A stretch of DNA of 52,432 bases from Lachnospiraceae bacterium. GTDB taxonomy: Bacteria > Bacillota > Clostridia > Lachnospirales > Lachnospiraceae. The translations under genes and the position numbers were made by a program. Positions 26,164 to 35,531 of the stretch are shown here, piece by piece. Location of the stretch: NCBI GenBank assembly GCA_022792295.1, contig JAAWAR010000142.1, forward strand, positions 1-52,432, read 5' to 3'. Position 1 is the stretch's first letter. Every line of letters begins with the position of its first letter. Below the pieces are notes generated by a model, which worked only from the letters and a program-made list of their open reading frames with translations, was not told where the DNA came from and ran no database searches.

Positions 26164-27189
26164 ATGAACTATAAATTGCTGTGTTCAAAAGGCCGTGTGA
26201 TTCTTAACATTCTGCAAAAAAAACCGATTTTAACCATTTTTGATGTGACAAAGCTGTGCAATCAGAGATGTCCGATGTGCAACATCTGGAAGAATACCTC
26301 CGTGGATATGAATCTGCGGGAGATTGAAGAACGGGCAAAGGAGCTGCATCACTTTGGCATCGGGTATGTCTTTCTGCAGGGTGGTGAACCTTTGATCCGG
26401 AAAGATATTTTACAAATTGTGGATATTTTTCTAAAATATGGAATTCGGCCGACTATTATTACAAACGGTATTTTGCTGACACCGCAGTTAGCTAAAGAAA
26501 TTGCCAAACGGGAATGTAATCTGGCAATCAGCATAGATTCCCTGGAAAAAGAGAAATATACGGTTTTAAGAGGGGTCAATACTCTGGAGCGGGTTATAAA
26601 TAATATTGAGGCGCTGGATTTTCTGCAGGGGAAGCACAGAGGAAACTGGTCTATTACAACGACTGTTACCAAAATGACTACTTTGGCCGATGTGAAACGT
26701 TTAAGAAAATTTGCTTATCGGCATGGATTTATGTATGCAATCCGCCCATATATTCATGTAAACGGGACGGCAGGAAAGAAAGATGAGCGGCTAGTCTATG
26801 CGTATAAAGACGTATTGGAAATCTTTTATTACATGTTGGCCAGATCCAAGAAAGAAAATTTCCTGGCGTATTTGATTTATCAGGAACATATCAGCTACAT
26901 ACAAGGGCGGCCGATGCCTGAATGTGACGCATTGAATTATTCGTTCCTGATGAAAGAAAATGGAAGGCTTGCTCCTTGCATAGAGTTTTCGAATATAGAG
27001 GTCACTTTAAAAGAATTCCGCCGGCAGAAGAAGCAGCACAAAGCATGTCTCGATCGATGCAATGCCTCCACGCCCTGCTTTTATAATGATGCGAGGGAGA
27101 TTGGATTTTTGGTGCGGAAAAAGTGGACAATCCTGCGCCATGTACCCGCACTTGTACGGCAAATGAAACGGTACGGGAATTTTTTTTAA
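26164..27189 (+). CDS. Radical SAM protein
   Basis: A 341-residue enzyme with the [4Fe-4S]-SAM motif CNQRCPMC near residue 38, FLQGGEPLIRKD and SIDSLEKEKY. A cysteine-rich C-terminal part (PCIEFSN, CLDRCNASTPCFYND) may hold an auxiliary cluster, in the manner of SPASM/twitch proteins. The reaction is unknown. Position between a phosphoribosyl-lipid synthase and an SDR suggests radical chemistry on the lipid-linked sugar or its nucleotide precursor. It ends with a T8 run and is followed nine bases later by the next gene. Confidence 0.8.
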   Translation: MNYKLLCSKGRVILNILQKKPILTIFDVTKLCNQRCPMCNIWKNTSVDMNLREIEERAKELHHFGIGYVFLQGGEPLIRKDILQIVDIFLKYGIRPTIITNGILLTPQLAKEIAKRECNLAISIDSLEKEKYTVLRGVNTLERVINNIEALDFLQGKHRGNWSITTTVTKMTTLADVKRLRKFAYRHGFMYAIRPYIHVNGTAGKKDERLVYAYKDVLEIFYYMLARSKKENFLAYLIYQEHISYIQGRPMPECDALNYSFLMKENGRLAPCIEFSNIEVTLKEFRRQKKQHKACLDRCNASTPCFYNDAREIGFLVRKKWTILRHVPALVRQMKRYGNFF

Positions 27190-27198
27190 GGAGATCGT

Positions 27199-28080
27199 AT
27201 GGAAACGGTTTTTGTTACAGGTGCGACAGGGTTTATAGGGACTTACTTGCTGCGGGAAATGATAAAGTGTGGGGAATTCGCTCAAATTTGTGCCCTATAT
27301 CGCAGTGAAATCCCGTTCAAGGATGAAAAAATTTGTTGGATACGAGGAGATATGGAACATCTCCCAAATTTTTCTGCATCAGATGGAATTACAAAGGTTA
27401 TTCATTGTGCTGCATTAATGGACGGAGTCGTCTCTCCCAAAGTATTGTATCAAACAAATGTAAAATGGACCGAACAAATTTTATCTTTATGCAGAAGCAG
27501 CGGCGCCAAAGAACTGATTCTTTTCAGCAGTGTGAATGTTCATCTGAAACACGACGGGGCATACGCAAAAAGTAAAAAAAGGATGGAAGAACTGGCAAAG
27601 CAAAGCGCAATTCCTGTCAAAATCATAAGGCCGGCACTGGTATTTGGAAACGGAAAAAACGGTATAACAAAATTAATCAAATACATCCGGCGATTTCCGG
27701 TTATCCCGGTATTCGGCAACGGCCGGGCAAAAGAGCAGCCAATTTACGTAGAGGATCTGGCTAAACTTTCGGTTAAATATATTTTAGATAAAAAGGCCGG
27801 ACCGGTTATAGATTTGTACGGAAGTGAAGCAATGGAATATAACCATATGCTTCAAAAAATTGCAGCAGCACAAAAAAAGAGGATTTGGATCCTACATCTC
27901 CCGTTCGGGCTGTTTTATTCGCTTGTTTTTCTGCTGGAGCGCATAAATTTAAAATTACCTGTTTCGGCAGAGCAGCTTGCACATATCCATGAAGACTTGA
28001 CGGGCGCAATGGAGCCGATCTATAAGCGCTATGATGTTTCACCCAAGGATTTTGCAGGGTATCTCCGTATGCTCAGTTAA
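27199..28080 (+). CDS. NAD-dependent epimerase/dehydratase (extended SDR)
   Basis: A 293-residue protein with TGATGFIG for NAD binding, IHCAALMDG, and FSSVNVHLKHDGAYAKSKKRMEE containing the Tyr-xxx-Lys pair. The C terminus FGLFYSLVFLLERI is hydrophobic and may touch the membrane, which fits a lipid-linked sugar substrate. AAGGAG precedes the start. The exact reaction (epimerisation, reduction or dehydration) cannot be told. With the UbiA-like gene it could epimerise polyprenyl-phosphoribose, as the DprE pair does in mycobacteria, though it is a different family. Confidence 0.75.
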   Translation: METVFVTGATGFIGTYLLREMIKCGEFAQICALYRSEIPFKDEKICWIRGDMEHLPNFSASDGITKVIHCAALMDGVVSPKVLYQTNVKWTEQILSLCRSSGAKELILFSSVNVHLKHDGAYAKSKKRMEELAKQSAIPVKIIRPALVFGNGKNGITKLIKYIRRFPVIPVFGNGRAKEQPIYVEDLAKLSVKYILDKKAGPVIDLYGSEAMEYNHMLQKIAAAQKKRIWILHLPFGLFYSLVFLLERINLKLPVSAEQLAHIHEDLTGAMEPIYKRYDVSPKDFAGYLRMLS

Positions 28081-28198
28081 TAGGAATACATTTTGGCAGC
28101 TGGCCGGTACGTTTTATCTGGCCATTGCGTCTGTGTCTTTTTCTTTGCAGGAGAAAAATGCATATCGGGAATTGCCCTCGCATGTATAGGAGACATTT

Positions 28199-30472
28199 AT
28201 GAATATTCCTACTGCTTTTCCGCTTAAACGAAACTGTTTATATGTATTATATATAGCGGAAATCCTTATTTTACTTTTAAACATTCCTGCATTTTGGAGA
28301 CGGTCAAGTGAAAATATCGCACCGCGTTTAAGTCAATGGGAGTCGGAGTACATCGCATATGACGACGGCTGGTATGTGGATGAAACTATCGTAGACACGT
28401 CCAAGGCAATCAATCTTATTCGTGGACCCTATATTCCGTTATCGAAAGGGACCTACTCAATCCATGTAGAATATGAAAGCGATCAGGAACAAAGTTTTTT
28501 GGCATATACGGGTTCGGACGGAGAAGACGCTTATATTAAAGGCAACACAGCGAGACTCAGCAAAAATCAAACTTCCGTGGCCTACAAAATCACGGCTGCA
28601 GAGGCGGTTAACGACTTTGAGGTCATTGTACGATACAATGGAGCCGGATTTCTCAAAGTCAAAAATATTTCTATATATAAAAATTTAGCCGGAGAAAAAA
28701 GACGCTTTGCAGGGCTCTTTCTTTTTTTCCTTTTTCTGAATCTGTATCTTCATTTAAAAGAAACCATAAAACGAAATAAAAATCTGCTCTTGACATTGGC
28801 GGGAATCACTTTGCTGGCCTCTCTCCCTTTGCTTATTAAGGGAATCAGCCGTGGACATGATCTGCCTTTCCACTTTATGAGAATTGAAGGACTCGCAGAG
28901 GAACTGCGGCTTGGTTCGTTTCCGGTTCGGCTTTCTTCGCTATGGATGGACGGATATGGCTACCCCATCTCTATTTACTACGGGGACCTGCTGCTGTACA
29001 TTCCTGCGCTGTTCCGTCTGGCAGATTTTTCTATTGTAAGTGCATACAAAATTTATGTACTCCTGATTAATGGCTGCACGGTTCTTCTTTCCTATATTTG
29101 CTTTAACAAAATTTTTAAGGACAGAAATATTGCCGTGCTGACATGCCTTGCATATGTAACGGCAAGCTACCGTATGGTAAATATTTATATAAGGGGGGCC
29201 GTAGGGGAATACAGTGCGATGATGTTCCTCCCGCTCGTTGCACTTGCAGTTTACCAGATTTATACAGCGGACAGTTCTGACTGGAACTGCTATAAGGAAA
29301 GTATAGTACCGCTGACATTGGGGATGAGCGGCTTGATTGGGACACACATACTCTCTGTGGAAATGGTTACGGCTGTCCTGTTTTTGCTGTGCATGATCCT
29401 TTGGAAAAAAACTTTTCGAAAAAATATGCTGCGGGTATATATTTGGTCAATAATACAGACAATTTTGCTGAATTTATATTTTATTGTACCTTTTTTAGAT
29501 TATTATCGAAATGTCCAAGTCAATATCAACCAGACGGTATCGGAAACAATCATGAAAATTCAATATGAAGGAGGATACATAGGGGATTATTTTGCCTTTT
29601 TTAAAAACATTTTCGGAACCGCCCATATGGAAAATTCAGGCGAACGTCTGCTGCTGAGCCCTGGCTGGCTGATCTTTGTCTGCTTTCTATCCGGTGTTTT
29701 ATGGAGTAACAAAAAGGCAAGCAGGGAAATAAAGGTATTAACAAGCTTTTCTGTTTTAATGTTGTACATGGCCTCTGATTTATTTCCATGGGATTATTTG
29801 GCGGCAAATTATAAATTGGGAAATTTATTAGCGCAGGTACTTTTTCCATGGCGTTATATTGGTCTTGCAATTATTTTTCTAACCGTATTATTGGGAAGTG
29901 TTTTGAAACGGATCATCGGCGACTACTCTAAATACAGGGGGCAAATTTACGCAGCTGTCGGCATTTTGAGCGTATATATGTCCTGCCTTTTTGTCAGCAG
30001 CTATAGTGATGGAATGAACCTAGGGCGGTTATGGCCAACACTCTATTATAATGACCGGGCAGAAATGACAACTTCTCCGGTTATAGACGGTGCATACCTA
30101 AAGGTCGGAACCGATTTAAATATCTTAAAAAACGAAATTTTGCAGGAAAATATGGAAACCGTGACGCTGCTTTCACGCAAAGGGACCCGCATGGAATTGT
30201 ATTGTAAAGGATCAGGAACCGTCGAAGTTCCTATGTTCAATTACAAGGGATACCAGGTTAAGGATGAATTTGGCAGAGAATATGAATGCACAGACGGGAA
30301 TAACAATATGCTCCGGTTTTCACTTCCGGATCAATTTAAAGGAATTGTTACAATAGATTTTGTAGAACCATGGTATTGGAGACTTGGAGAAGCAATTTCT
30401 TTGATAAGCCTGATCGCCATTATCGTACAGCGCCGCAAGTGTAGACGGTCTCAAATTAAAATTCTTTCTTAA
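28199..30472 (+). CDS. Large polytopic GT-C-like membrane protein (PTPS-related family)
   Basis: A 757-residue protein with an N-terminal helix, an extracytoplasmic beta-rich domain (about 45-165), then about ten further transmembrane segments and a C-terminal exterior domain before a last helix. The segment HDLPFHFMRIEGLAEELR followed by PVRLSSLWMDGYGYPIS is the hallmark of the '6-pyruvoyl-tetrahydropterin synthase-related' membrane family, which resembles YfhO and GT-C transferases. It probably uses a polyprenyl-phosphate sugar outside the membrane. It is the last gene of the left operon. The 118 bases before it hold no gene that I can support. Confidence 0.75.
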   Translation: MNIPTAFPLKRNCLYVLYIAEILILLLNIPAFWRRSSENIAPRLSQWESEYIAYDDGWYVDETIVDTSKAINLIRGPYIPLSKGTYSIHVEYESDQEQSFLAYTGSDGEDAYIKGNTARLSKNQTSVAYKITAAEAVNDFEVIVRYNGAGFLKVKNISIYKNLAGEKRRFAGLFLFFLFLNLYLHLKETIKRNKNLLLTLAGITLLASLPLLIKGISRGHDLPFHFMRIEGLAEELRLGSFPVRLSSLWMDGYGYPISIYYGDLLLYIPALFRLADFSIVSAYKIYVLLINGCTVLLSYICFNKIFKDRNIAVLTCLAYVTASYRMVNIYIRGAVGEYSAMMFLPLVALAVYQIYTADSSDWNCYKESIVPLTLGMSGLIGTHILSVEMVTAVLFLLCMILWKKTFRKNMLRVYIWSIIQTILLNLYFIVPFLDYYRNVQVNINQTVSETIMKIQYEGGYIGDYFAFFKNIFGTAHMENSGERLLLSPGWLIFVCFLSGVLWSNKKASREIKVLTSFSVLMLYMASDLFPWDYLAANYKLGNLLAQVLFPWRYIGLAIIFLTVLLGSVLKRIIGDYSKYRGQIYAAVGILSVYMSCLFVSSYSDGMNLGRLWPTLYYNDRAEMTTSPVIDGAYLKVGTDLNILKNEILQENMETVTLLSRKGTRMELYCKGSGTVEVPMFNYKGYQVKDEFGREYECTDGNNNMLRFSLPDQFKGIVTIDFVEPWYWRLGEAISLISLIAIIVQRRKCRRSQIKILS

Positions 30473-30492
30473 ACGCTTTTGCCTCGCGGTAT

Positions 30493-30617
30493 CCGCAGTA
30501 GACAAGGGGCCATACGGTTTCTGCAAGCCCTCAAGCGCCGCCCGCCGCCAAAAGGGCGGTGCTTGAGGCGTATGGTTTCTTGTCCGCTGCTTCGGCTACC
30601 TCTGCGGCGCCTTTTTT
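30493..30617 (+). terminator. Large imperfect hairpin ending the left operon
   Basis: Bases 30530-30543 pair with 30554-30567 (14 bp including one G-U). Bases 30501-30515 pair with 30570-30584 (15 bp including three G-U). CCGCAG (30493-30498) pairs with CTGCGG (30602-30607), and a T6 run follows at 30612-30617. All wobbles are G-U only in the plus-strand RNA, so the fold belongs to the left operon transcript. The right arm extends into the 3' end of the KAP gene. Confidence 0.6.
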
Positions 30618-33514
30618 GCTGCCTCTGACAGCCGATACAAGTACATCTGTCCGTTGCACCATTCCGGCGTCTGCAAAAGCTTTTCACAGTCCGCAGAAGC
30701 CGTAATCCTGCTGCCAATTTCTCTGAGCCTTTCTATAATTTCCCCTGTCTTTGGCGTAGCCAGAGCAAATGTTTTGCTCTGATACTGCCCACAGATCCAT
30801 AAAAGCAGGCTGGCGAATGCCTGCCCCTCCCACAGCTCAGGTTCGGCACCGGTGTTTCTCAGTATTTCGGTATATGTATTAAGATTTTCAAGAATTGTTT
30901 CGAGGGGCAGAGCGGAGCTTAACAGTTCCCTTCGATCAAGAACAGCGGGTGTTTTAAGGCCGGAGGGAAGCTTAGGCGTCTCCTCCCACGCACTAAGCCA
31001 TTCGACAGCGCGGTCAAGGCGCTTTTTGTAAAGTTCCGGGACAGCGGGCGGCAGGAGGCCGCTGCGAATTGTATCTGCATAAAACACCTCCATTTGTTTA
31101 TTTACACGTCGGGCTGCCTCTGCTGTGACTTCTATGTCTTCCATTGATTCGCCAAAGCCTTCTGTTTCCCAGAGAAATTTCTTACCGCACAGCCAATTAC
31201 GAAGCGCTTTAAGCTCGTGGAAGTCCTCCGGCGTTTTCTCCGGTGCCGGCTCATGAAACAGGACGGGAAGCAGCATATCAAAATCAAAATGTATCTGTGT
31301 GATCAGATGCTCCTCCAAATTTGCGCAGCATATTTGGTACGTCTTTTGCGCTTCCTTGGAGCCGGCCTGTAAAAGGCCTTCCATGAGGCGGCGGAGCCTT
31401 CGGAGTACAGAGACATATTCGCCGAAGCGGGCCTGGCCATCCGGGTAGTACTGCGACACATATGTATTGGCAAGCTGGAGGATGGCATGTGTGCGTTCGG
31501 TGGAGGCCTCGGATGACGGGCTCTCCAGCCAGTCCAGCATTGCACACGGATATGCAAAGTCTGTCTGCACCCGTGTGCAGCAGGATAAGTATTGTCCGAT
31601 ATGTGCGTCATTGAAGCTTTCCTTCATCTCATGCAGGCAGCGAAGCTGTGTACTCATATCCGTTTGGGGATCGGCGTGATACAGGCCGAAAATTAACAGA
31701 TCCAGGAAGGCCAGTTTCGTGTCCTCCACGTTTCGCTTGTCCAACGCCGGGAGAAGCAGGGGCAGGATCACCTCCTCCGGAAAGCGGAAACGATACGAAT
31801 AAACACTGGTGCATTGCTCAAGCTTTGTATATTCCTCCGGAAAAAAGCACTCGATCAAGGCGAGCGAGGCAAGCGTTTTAGCCCAGTCAAGTCCGGTGAA
31901 ATCACTGGCTGCAGCATTCGGCTGAAAAAACCAGCAGTTTTGTGCCAGATAGATTCTTTTTTCGAGAAATTCAAATAAGAAACGCTTTACACGGCGGGGA
32001 TTTTGTACAGCATGTTTGAGGCCCCAAAGCCCCTCCTGCAGAGCCGTGAGCCGGCCTTGATCGGCGAGCTTTGTTTGAGTGCGCAGGGCGCTTTGCAGAG
32101 CATACTCCAACGTCTGTTCGACCTCTGCCTCCCACCGGGGCAAATCTGCCTTTAAAGCCCGTACCTGCTCTTGCAGGGGCTTATTCAGCCTGGTGAGTTC
32201 ATCTTCCGAAAAGAATCCGGGAAGATACTGAGCCGCAATTTCAGAGAAACCCACTCCGTCCAGGACGATCCGCCGATTGATATATTTTTCCATATAGGCC
32301 TTTGTCAGCCGCTCCGTCTGAAGTGTTTCATAATCCGCCAGGAAAAATACACGGCAATAGCGAAGGGACAAACACTGGCGCATCACATCAAAGAAAAGCT
32401 CCCGTTCTGCCGCCTGGCTGCGGTCAATGTCGTCAATAATGATATAGATTCGTTTCCTGCATTGCTCACAAAACTGTGCAATCTGTGCATTGCATTCTTC
32501 TTTATGCGTTTCCAGATCCAGATTGCGGTCAGAGAAAACATGAGACAGATAGTCTGCCGCAGTCGTATAACGTGCACTCCGCATCAGGCTCTCGATATGG
32601 CGGAAGTAGCCCTTTAGGGCGTCGTTACCATGGATCCAGAACCGGTTTTTTTTAAAAATGGAACAAAGCTGCGCCGAAATATCCTGCAGGAATCCGGAAA
32701 GGCTGGGATTATAACCTGCGTTCACAGTTATAAACTCACCTGTCCCGTTTGCAAGAATCTGCTTTTGGAAAGCACGGATAAAACTGGTTTTTCCAAAGCC
32801 CCAGGGTGCAGACAAAAGCGCCGCGTAAGGCTCATCCGGCCAGTCCTCACATTCCTTTACCAGGGCGGCCAGCTGCCGCTTCCTTGCGCCAAACAGCTCC
32901 GAAGCATCCTCAACGGGCAAATCGTCCCGAAATGCCGGTCCAGACGCAGCCTGACAGCATGCATCTTTTTTCTGATGCCGTGCATCAAGAAGAAAACCGA
33001 GACTTTTGCATAGTGCTGCAAGAAGCATTCCGGTCAAAAATTCCAGAGAGTCAAGCTGCCCGAGTGCGTTTAAAAACAACATATCAAGCAGCAAAAGGAT
33101 GGAACCGTTCTGAAGCCGTTCCACGAGGAGCTCATAACGCCGGGAAGGATAGAAGATGAGCTGCCAGAGCGTGATCAAAAGGATTACCAGGCTCCCATAT
33201 AATCCAAGCAGCAGGGGAAGCTGTGCGCATTTTGCGGCTGGCAGTACCTGCAAAAGATACAGGACTCCCCCGCCAAAGAAGATAATGCCGCTCTGCTGCA
33301 GCAGAGAAAAAAACAGAGAAGCACGTTTATCCCTGAACAGCTTTCTGCGGTCCGGACTGCGCCCGAACAAAACGATGAGAGCCAAGCCTGCCCCCGCGAG
33401 TACTCCCCTCAGAAGAAGCGGCTTCTGTTCATAATAAATCCCGGTCAGGCCAAAAACGGTTCTGAAAAGTTCCGCGCTTGTAGCATGCAGGATGTAAGAA
33501 AGCCAGTTTTTCAT
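30596..33514 (-). CDS. KAP-family P-loop NTPase with membrane anchor
   Basis: A 972-residue protein. Three or four transmembrane helices (about residues 30-170) are followed by a P-loop NTPase domain with Walker A APWGFGKTSF near residue 235 and Walker B IYIIIDDIDRS, the arrangement of KAP NTPases. A long helical C-terminal region follows. KAP proteins occur sporadically across genomes and are often near mobile or defence genes; their functions are largely unknown. GAGGGGG before the ATG at 33514 sets the start. Base composition is higher in G+C than the flanks (31381-31440 has 38 G/C in 60), so it probably has a different history from the glycan operons. Confidence 0.82.
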   Translation of the reverse strand: MKNWLSYILHATSAELFRTVFGLTGIYYEQKPLLLRGVLAGAGLALIVLFGRSPDRRKLFRDKRASLFFSLLQQSGIIFFGGGVLYLLQVLPAAKCAQLPLLLGLYGSLVILLITLWQLIFYPSRRYELLVERLQNGSILLLLDMLFLNALGQLDSLEFLTGMLLAALCKSLGFLLDARHQKKDACCQAASGPAFRDDLPVEDASELFGARKRQLAALVKECEDWPDEPYAALLSAPWGFGKTSFIRAFQKQILANGTGEFITVNAGYNPSLSGFLQDISAQLCSIFKKNRFWIHGNDALKGYFRHIESLMRSARYTTAADYLSHVFSDRNLDLETHKEECNAQIAQFCEQCRKRIYIIIDDIDRSQAAERELFFDVMRQCLSLRYCRVFFLADYETLQTERLTKAYMEKYINRRIVLDGVGFSEIAAQYLPGFFSEDELTRLNKPLQEQVRALKADLPRWEAEVEQTLEYALQSALRTQTKLADQGRLTALQEGLWGLKHAVQNPRRVKRFLFEFLEKRIYLAQNCWFFQPNAAASDFTGLDWAKTLASLALIECFFPEEYTKLEQCTSVYSYRFRFPEEVILPLLLPALDKRNVEDTKLAFLDLLIFGLYHADPQTDMSTQLRCLHEMKESFNDAHIGQYLSCCTRVQTDFAYPCAMLDWLESPSSEASTERTHAILQLANTYVSQYYPDGQARFGEYVSVLRRLRRLMEGLLQAGSKEAQKTYQICCANLEEHLITQIHFDFDMLLPVLFHEPAPEKTPEDFHELKALRNWLCGKKFLWETEGFGESMEDIEVTAEAARRVNKQMEVFYADTIRSGLLPPAVPELYKKRLDRAVEWLSAWEETPKLPSGLKTPAVLDRRELLSSALPLETILENLNTYTEILRNTGAEPELWEGQAFASLLLWICGQYQSKTFALATPKTGEIIERLREIGSRITASADCEKLLQTPEWCNGQMYLYRLSEAAKKAPQR

Positions 33515-33552
33515 GGAACCCCCTCTTTTCTTTTGTAATATGCCGCTGCCGC

Positions 33553-33581
33553 TTGACATTCCCTCAAAGATACAGTATAAG
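33553..33581 (+). promoter_or_regulatory. Predicted promoter of the ion channel gene
   Basis: A perfect TTGACA (33553-33558) and TATAAG (33576-33581) are spaced by 17 bases, 31 bases ahead of the channel start, in the 98-base gap between the divergent KAP and channel genes. Confidence 0.7.
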
Positions 33582-33612
33582 TTAAACTATAAAACGCAAA
33601 AGAAGGCACGCC

Positions 33613-34368
33613 ATGAAACCGATAAGAAAGCTTTCCAAAAAGCAGCATCTTTGTTATGATATTATCATCAGCGTTTTAGCCGTTGCGGCCGTAATCCTGG
33701 CTGTGATCGACATAGCAGAAGGGCTGCGTCCCTGGCAGCAGCAGGCAGATTTTTTTATTTTAAGCATATTTACGCTGGATTACCTGATTCGTCTTTTTAT
33801 TGCGCCGAAAAAGAAAGAATTTTTAAAGCATAATATCTGCGACCTGATCGCGATTCTCCCGTTTCACACGGTGTTTAGGGCGTTTAAGGTGGCAAGATGG
33901 GGGAGGCTCGCAAAGCTCGGGAAACTTCCCCGTATCTTTGCCTTTTTGTACCGCCCGCTTAAAAAAGCAAAGGTTATATTCAATACAAACGGGTTCAAAT
34001 ATGTCGTGTTTGTGACGATTCTGATGATTCTGACCGGCGGCTTCCTGATCCATTTTGCGGAAGGGATGAGCATTGCGGACGGAATCTGGTGGGCGTTTGT
34101 CACGGCGACCACGGTCGGCTACGGAGATATATCCCCCGGGACCTTCTATGGCCGCTGCATCGCGATGGTGCTCATGCTGGTCGGTATTGGTTTGATCGGT
34201 ACGGTTACCAGTACGCTTACCTCTTACTTTTTAAATGCCAATAAAAAAAAGACCGTCGTGGATGAGACGTTGGAAATGATCAAGCGGCAGCTTGACGATT
34301 TCCAGGCACTGAGCCGGGAGGACGTAGAGGCTATCTGCGGGCTTTTGCGGGCGTTAAAGAATAAATGA
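33613..34368 (+). CDS. Potassium channel-like voltage-gated ion channel protein
   Basis: A 251-residue membrane protein with a voltage-sensor-like N-terminal part. The fourth segment carries regularly placed basic residues (FRAFKVARWGRLAKLGKLPRI). A two-helix pore follows with the selectivity filter ATTVGYGDISPG near residue 173. This fits a small tetrameric K+ channel. The C terminus is a short cytosolic helix, with no RCK/TrkA domain. It is divergently transcribed from the KAP NTPase, 98 bases apart. The two may be functionally linked, but no direct evidence is visible. Confidence 0.88.
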   Translation: MKPIRKLSKKQHLCYDIIISVLAVAAVILAVIDIAEGLRPWQQQADFFILSIFTLDYLIRLFIAPKKKEFLKHNICDLIAILPFHTVFRAFKVARWGRLAKLGKLPRIFAFLYRPLKKAKVIFNTNGFKYVVFVTILMILTGGFLIHFAEGMSIADGIWWAFVTATTVGYGDISPGTFYGRCIAMVLMLVGIGLIGTVTSTLTSYFLNANKKKTVVDETLEMIKRQLDDFQALSREDVEAICGLLRALKNK

Positions 34369-34474
34369 AGATGTTTTTTCAGAAAACGTTTGATTCTATA
34401 CCGGAGGCTCGTTTACCGATCCTGCTTGGGATATGTTCTGCTTTTTTCTCCCACATTTTTAATTCCCAGCGTTG

Positions 34475-34511
34475 AAGGCTGTCCTTTTTACTTCTCAATT
34501 ATAACAGCCTT
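34475..34511 (+). terminator. Possible terminator of the channel gene
   Basis: AAGGCTGT (34475-34482) pairs with ACAGCCTT (34504-34511), followed by TTT (34512-34514) inside a T5 run. The 21-base loop is long, so it may be a weak terminator. Confidence 0.4.
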
Positions 34512-34693
34512 TTTGAGGAGTTTCAAGCGGTGGCCTATTTTGAAACAGATGTCCCTTAAGAACAAATTTTCTTTGCTGAATCAATGCGATGATAAAAAGT
34601 AAACAGTTAGCATTGCATCAGGCACGTAGAAATTCGACCGAAAAAGCAGACCATTGTATATAACCCATTGGGTAAAAAATTTCTAAAATATGA

Positions 34694-34725
34694 ATATCCG
34701 GCGTCCTTATACAAACGCCGGATAT
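34694..34725 (-). terminator. Terminator-like hairpin of the minus-strand operon
   Basis: A perfect 11-bp stem, ATATCCGGCGT (34694-34704) with ACGCCGGATAT (34715-34725) and a 10-base loop, lies 80 bases beyond the last gene of the minus-strand operon. In minus-strand direction it is followed by AT-rich sequence with a T6 run about 15 bases on. Confidence 0.55.
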
Positions 34726-34804
34726 ATAAAACCCCTCATGCATTTCACTTACTTTTTTGCACCAGTCTCAATAACGTATAATTAGTTTATCAGTACAAAT
34801 CTGG

Positions 34805-35515
34805 TCATGTTTCTTTCATATGAATTGTTTTTGCAACAATCAAATCGCTGACACAATCCACCTCTGTCCATTCATATTCACAGATGTCTTTATAATAGAG
34901 GCAAAAATCATTTTTAAATATCAGCTGTACCAGGGCATTTTCATACCACTGATCAAAATTCCCGTCTTCAATCATACTGTCTATTTCTGTACGCATCAGC
35001 AGGGCAGAGGCACGATCCAGCTTGGTAACGCCCGCATACTCGCCGTAATACGAATCCAGATCTTTACTCATGACCAAAACCCGTTCATCTGCAACCTGGA
35101 CATTGTAATCTCCCTCCTGTTTTATGGAGCTATCCAGTAAGACGATTGGTTTATCTGTAGTTTGACATACAATGTCACACATCAGCTTTTCGGACATAAC
35201 AATGTCTCCGTCAATGAGTACAATATTATCTGAATCCAAATGCTGCCTTGCCATCCAGAGGGAAGCTATCGAATTGGTAACGGAATAAAAGGGATTGTAT
35301 ATACAGGTTACATGGTCCAATGCCTCCTCGATACTCCTATGCATATGACCGGTAACGGCAATAATCTCTGCCTGTTTATCGTACTTACGGATTAAGCGGA
35401 CCATCCTTTGAATCAATGTGGTATTCGAGTCAAGGCGAAACATGGATTTGGGATGATTGAGAGTTAGCGGTTGTAATCGGGACCCTTTGCCGGCCACCAT
35501 AAAAATATATTTCAT
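34805..35515 (-). CDS. LicC-like nucleotidyltransferase
   Basis: A 236-residue sugar-nucleotidyltransferase-fold protein of LicC type, with MVAGKGSRLQPLTLNHPKSM for NTP binding, the family hallmark NPFYSVTNSIASLWMA and IDGDIVMSEKL for metal binding. LicC makes CDP-choline from phosphocholine. Here there is no choline kinase or choline permease, and the neighbour is a PLP enzyme, so CDP-ethanolamine, CDP-serinol or a related amino-alcohol nucleotide is more likely. GGAGGT stands 11 bases before the ATG at 35515; an upstream in-frame start at 35554 would overlap the previous gene. Confidence 0.82.
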   Translation of the reverse strand: MKYIFMVAGKGSRLQPLTLNHPKSMFRLDSNTTLIQRMVRLIRKYDKQAEIIAVTGHMHRSIEEALDHVTCIYNPFYSVTNSIASLWMARQHLDSDNIVLIDGDIVMSEKLMCDIVCQTTDKPIVLLDSSIKQEGDYNVQVADERVLVMSKDLDSYYGEYAGVTKLDRASALLMRTEIDSMIEDGNFDQWYENALVQLIFKNDFCLYYKDICEYEWTEVDCVSDLIVAKTIHMKET

Positions 35516-35531
35516 ATTCTGAAAGTACCTC

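Larger units (their letters stand above)
34369..34804. other. Intergenic region between convergent genes
   Basis: This 436-base stretch lies between the channel gene (plus) and the LicC-like gene (minus). It holds two hairpins, annotated separately, and no ORF with a ribosome binding site or protein-like composition. The 70-codon open frame at 34390 has no supporting signal. Confidence 0.6.

Noticed and set aside
29191-29200. G6 run in the large membrane protein gene
   Set aside because: Too short for frequent slippage, and the reading frame is intact.
32171-32617. 148-codon plus-strand frame inside the KAP gene
   Set aside because: It is an antisense shadow of a long conserved NTPase gene, with no initiation signal.
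34390-34602. 70-codon open frame between the channel and LicC-like genes
   Set aside because: No ribosome binding site, overlaps a terminator-like hairpin, and composition is not protein-like.
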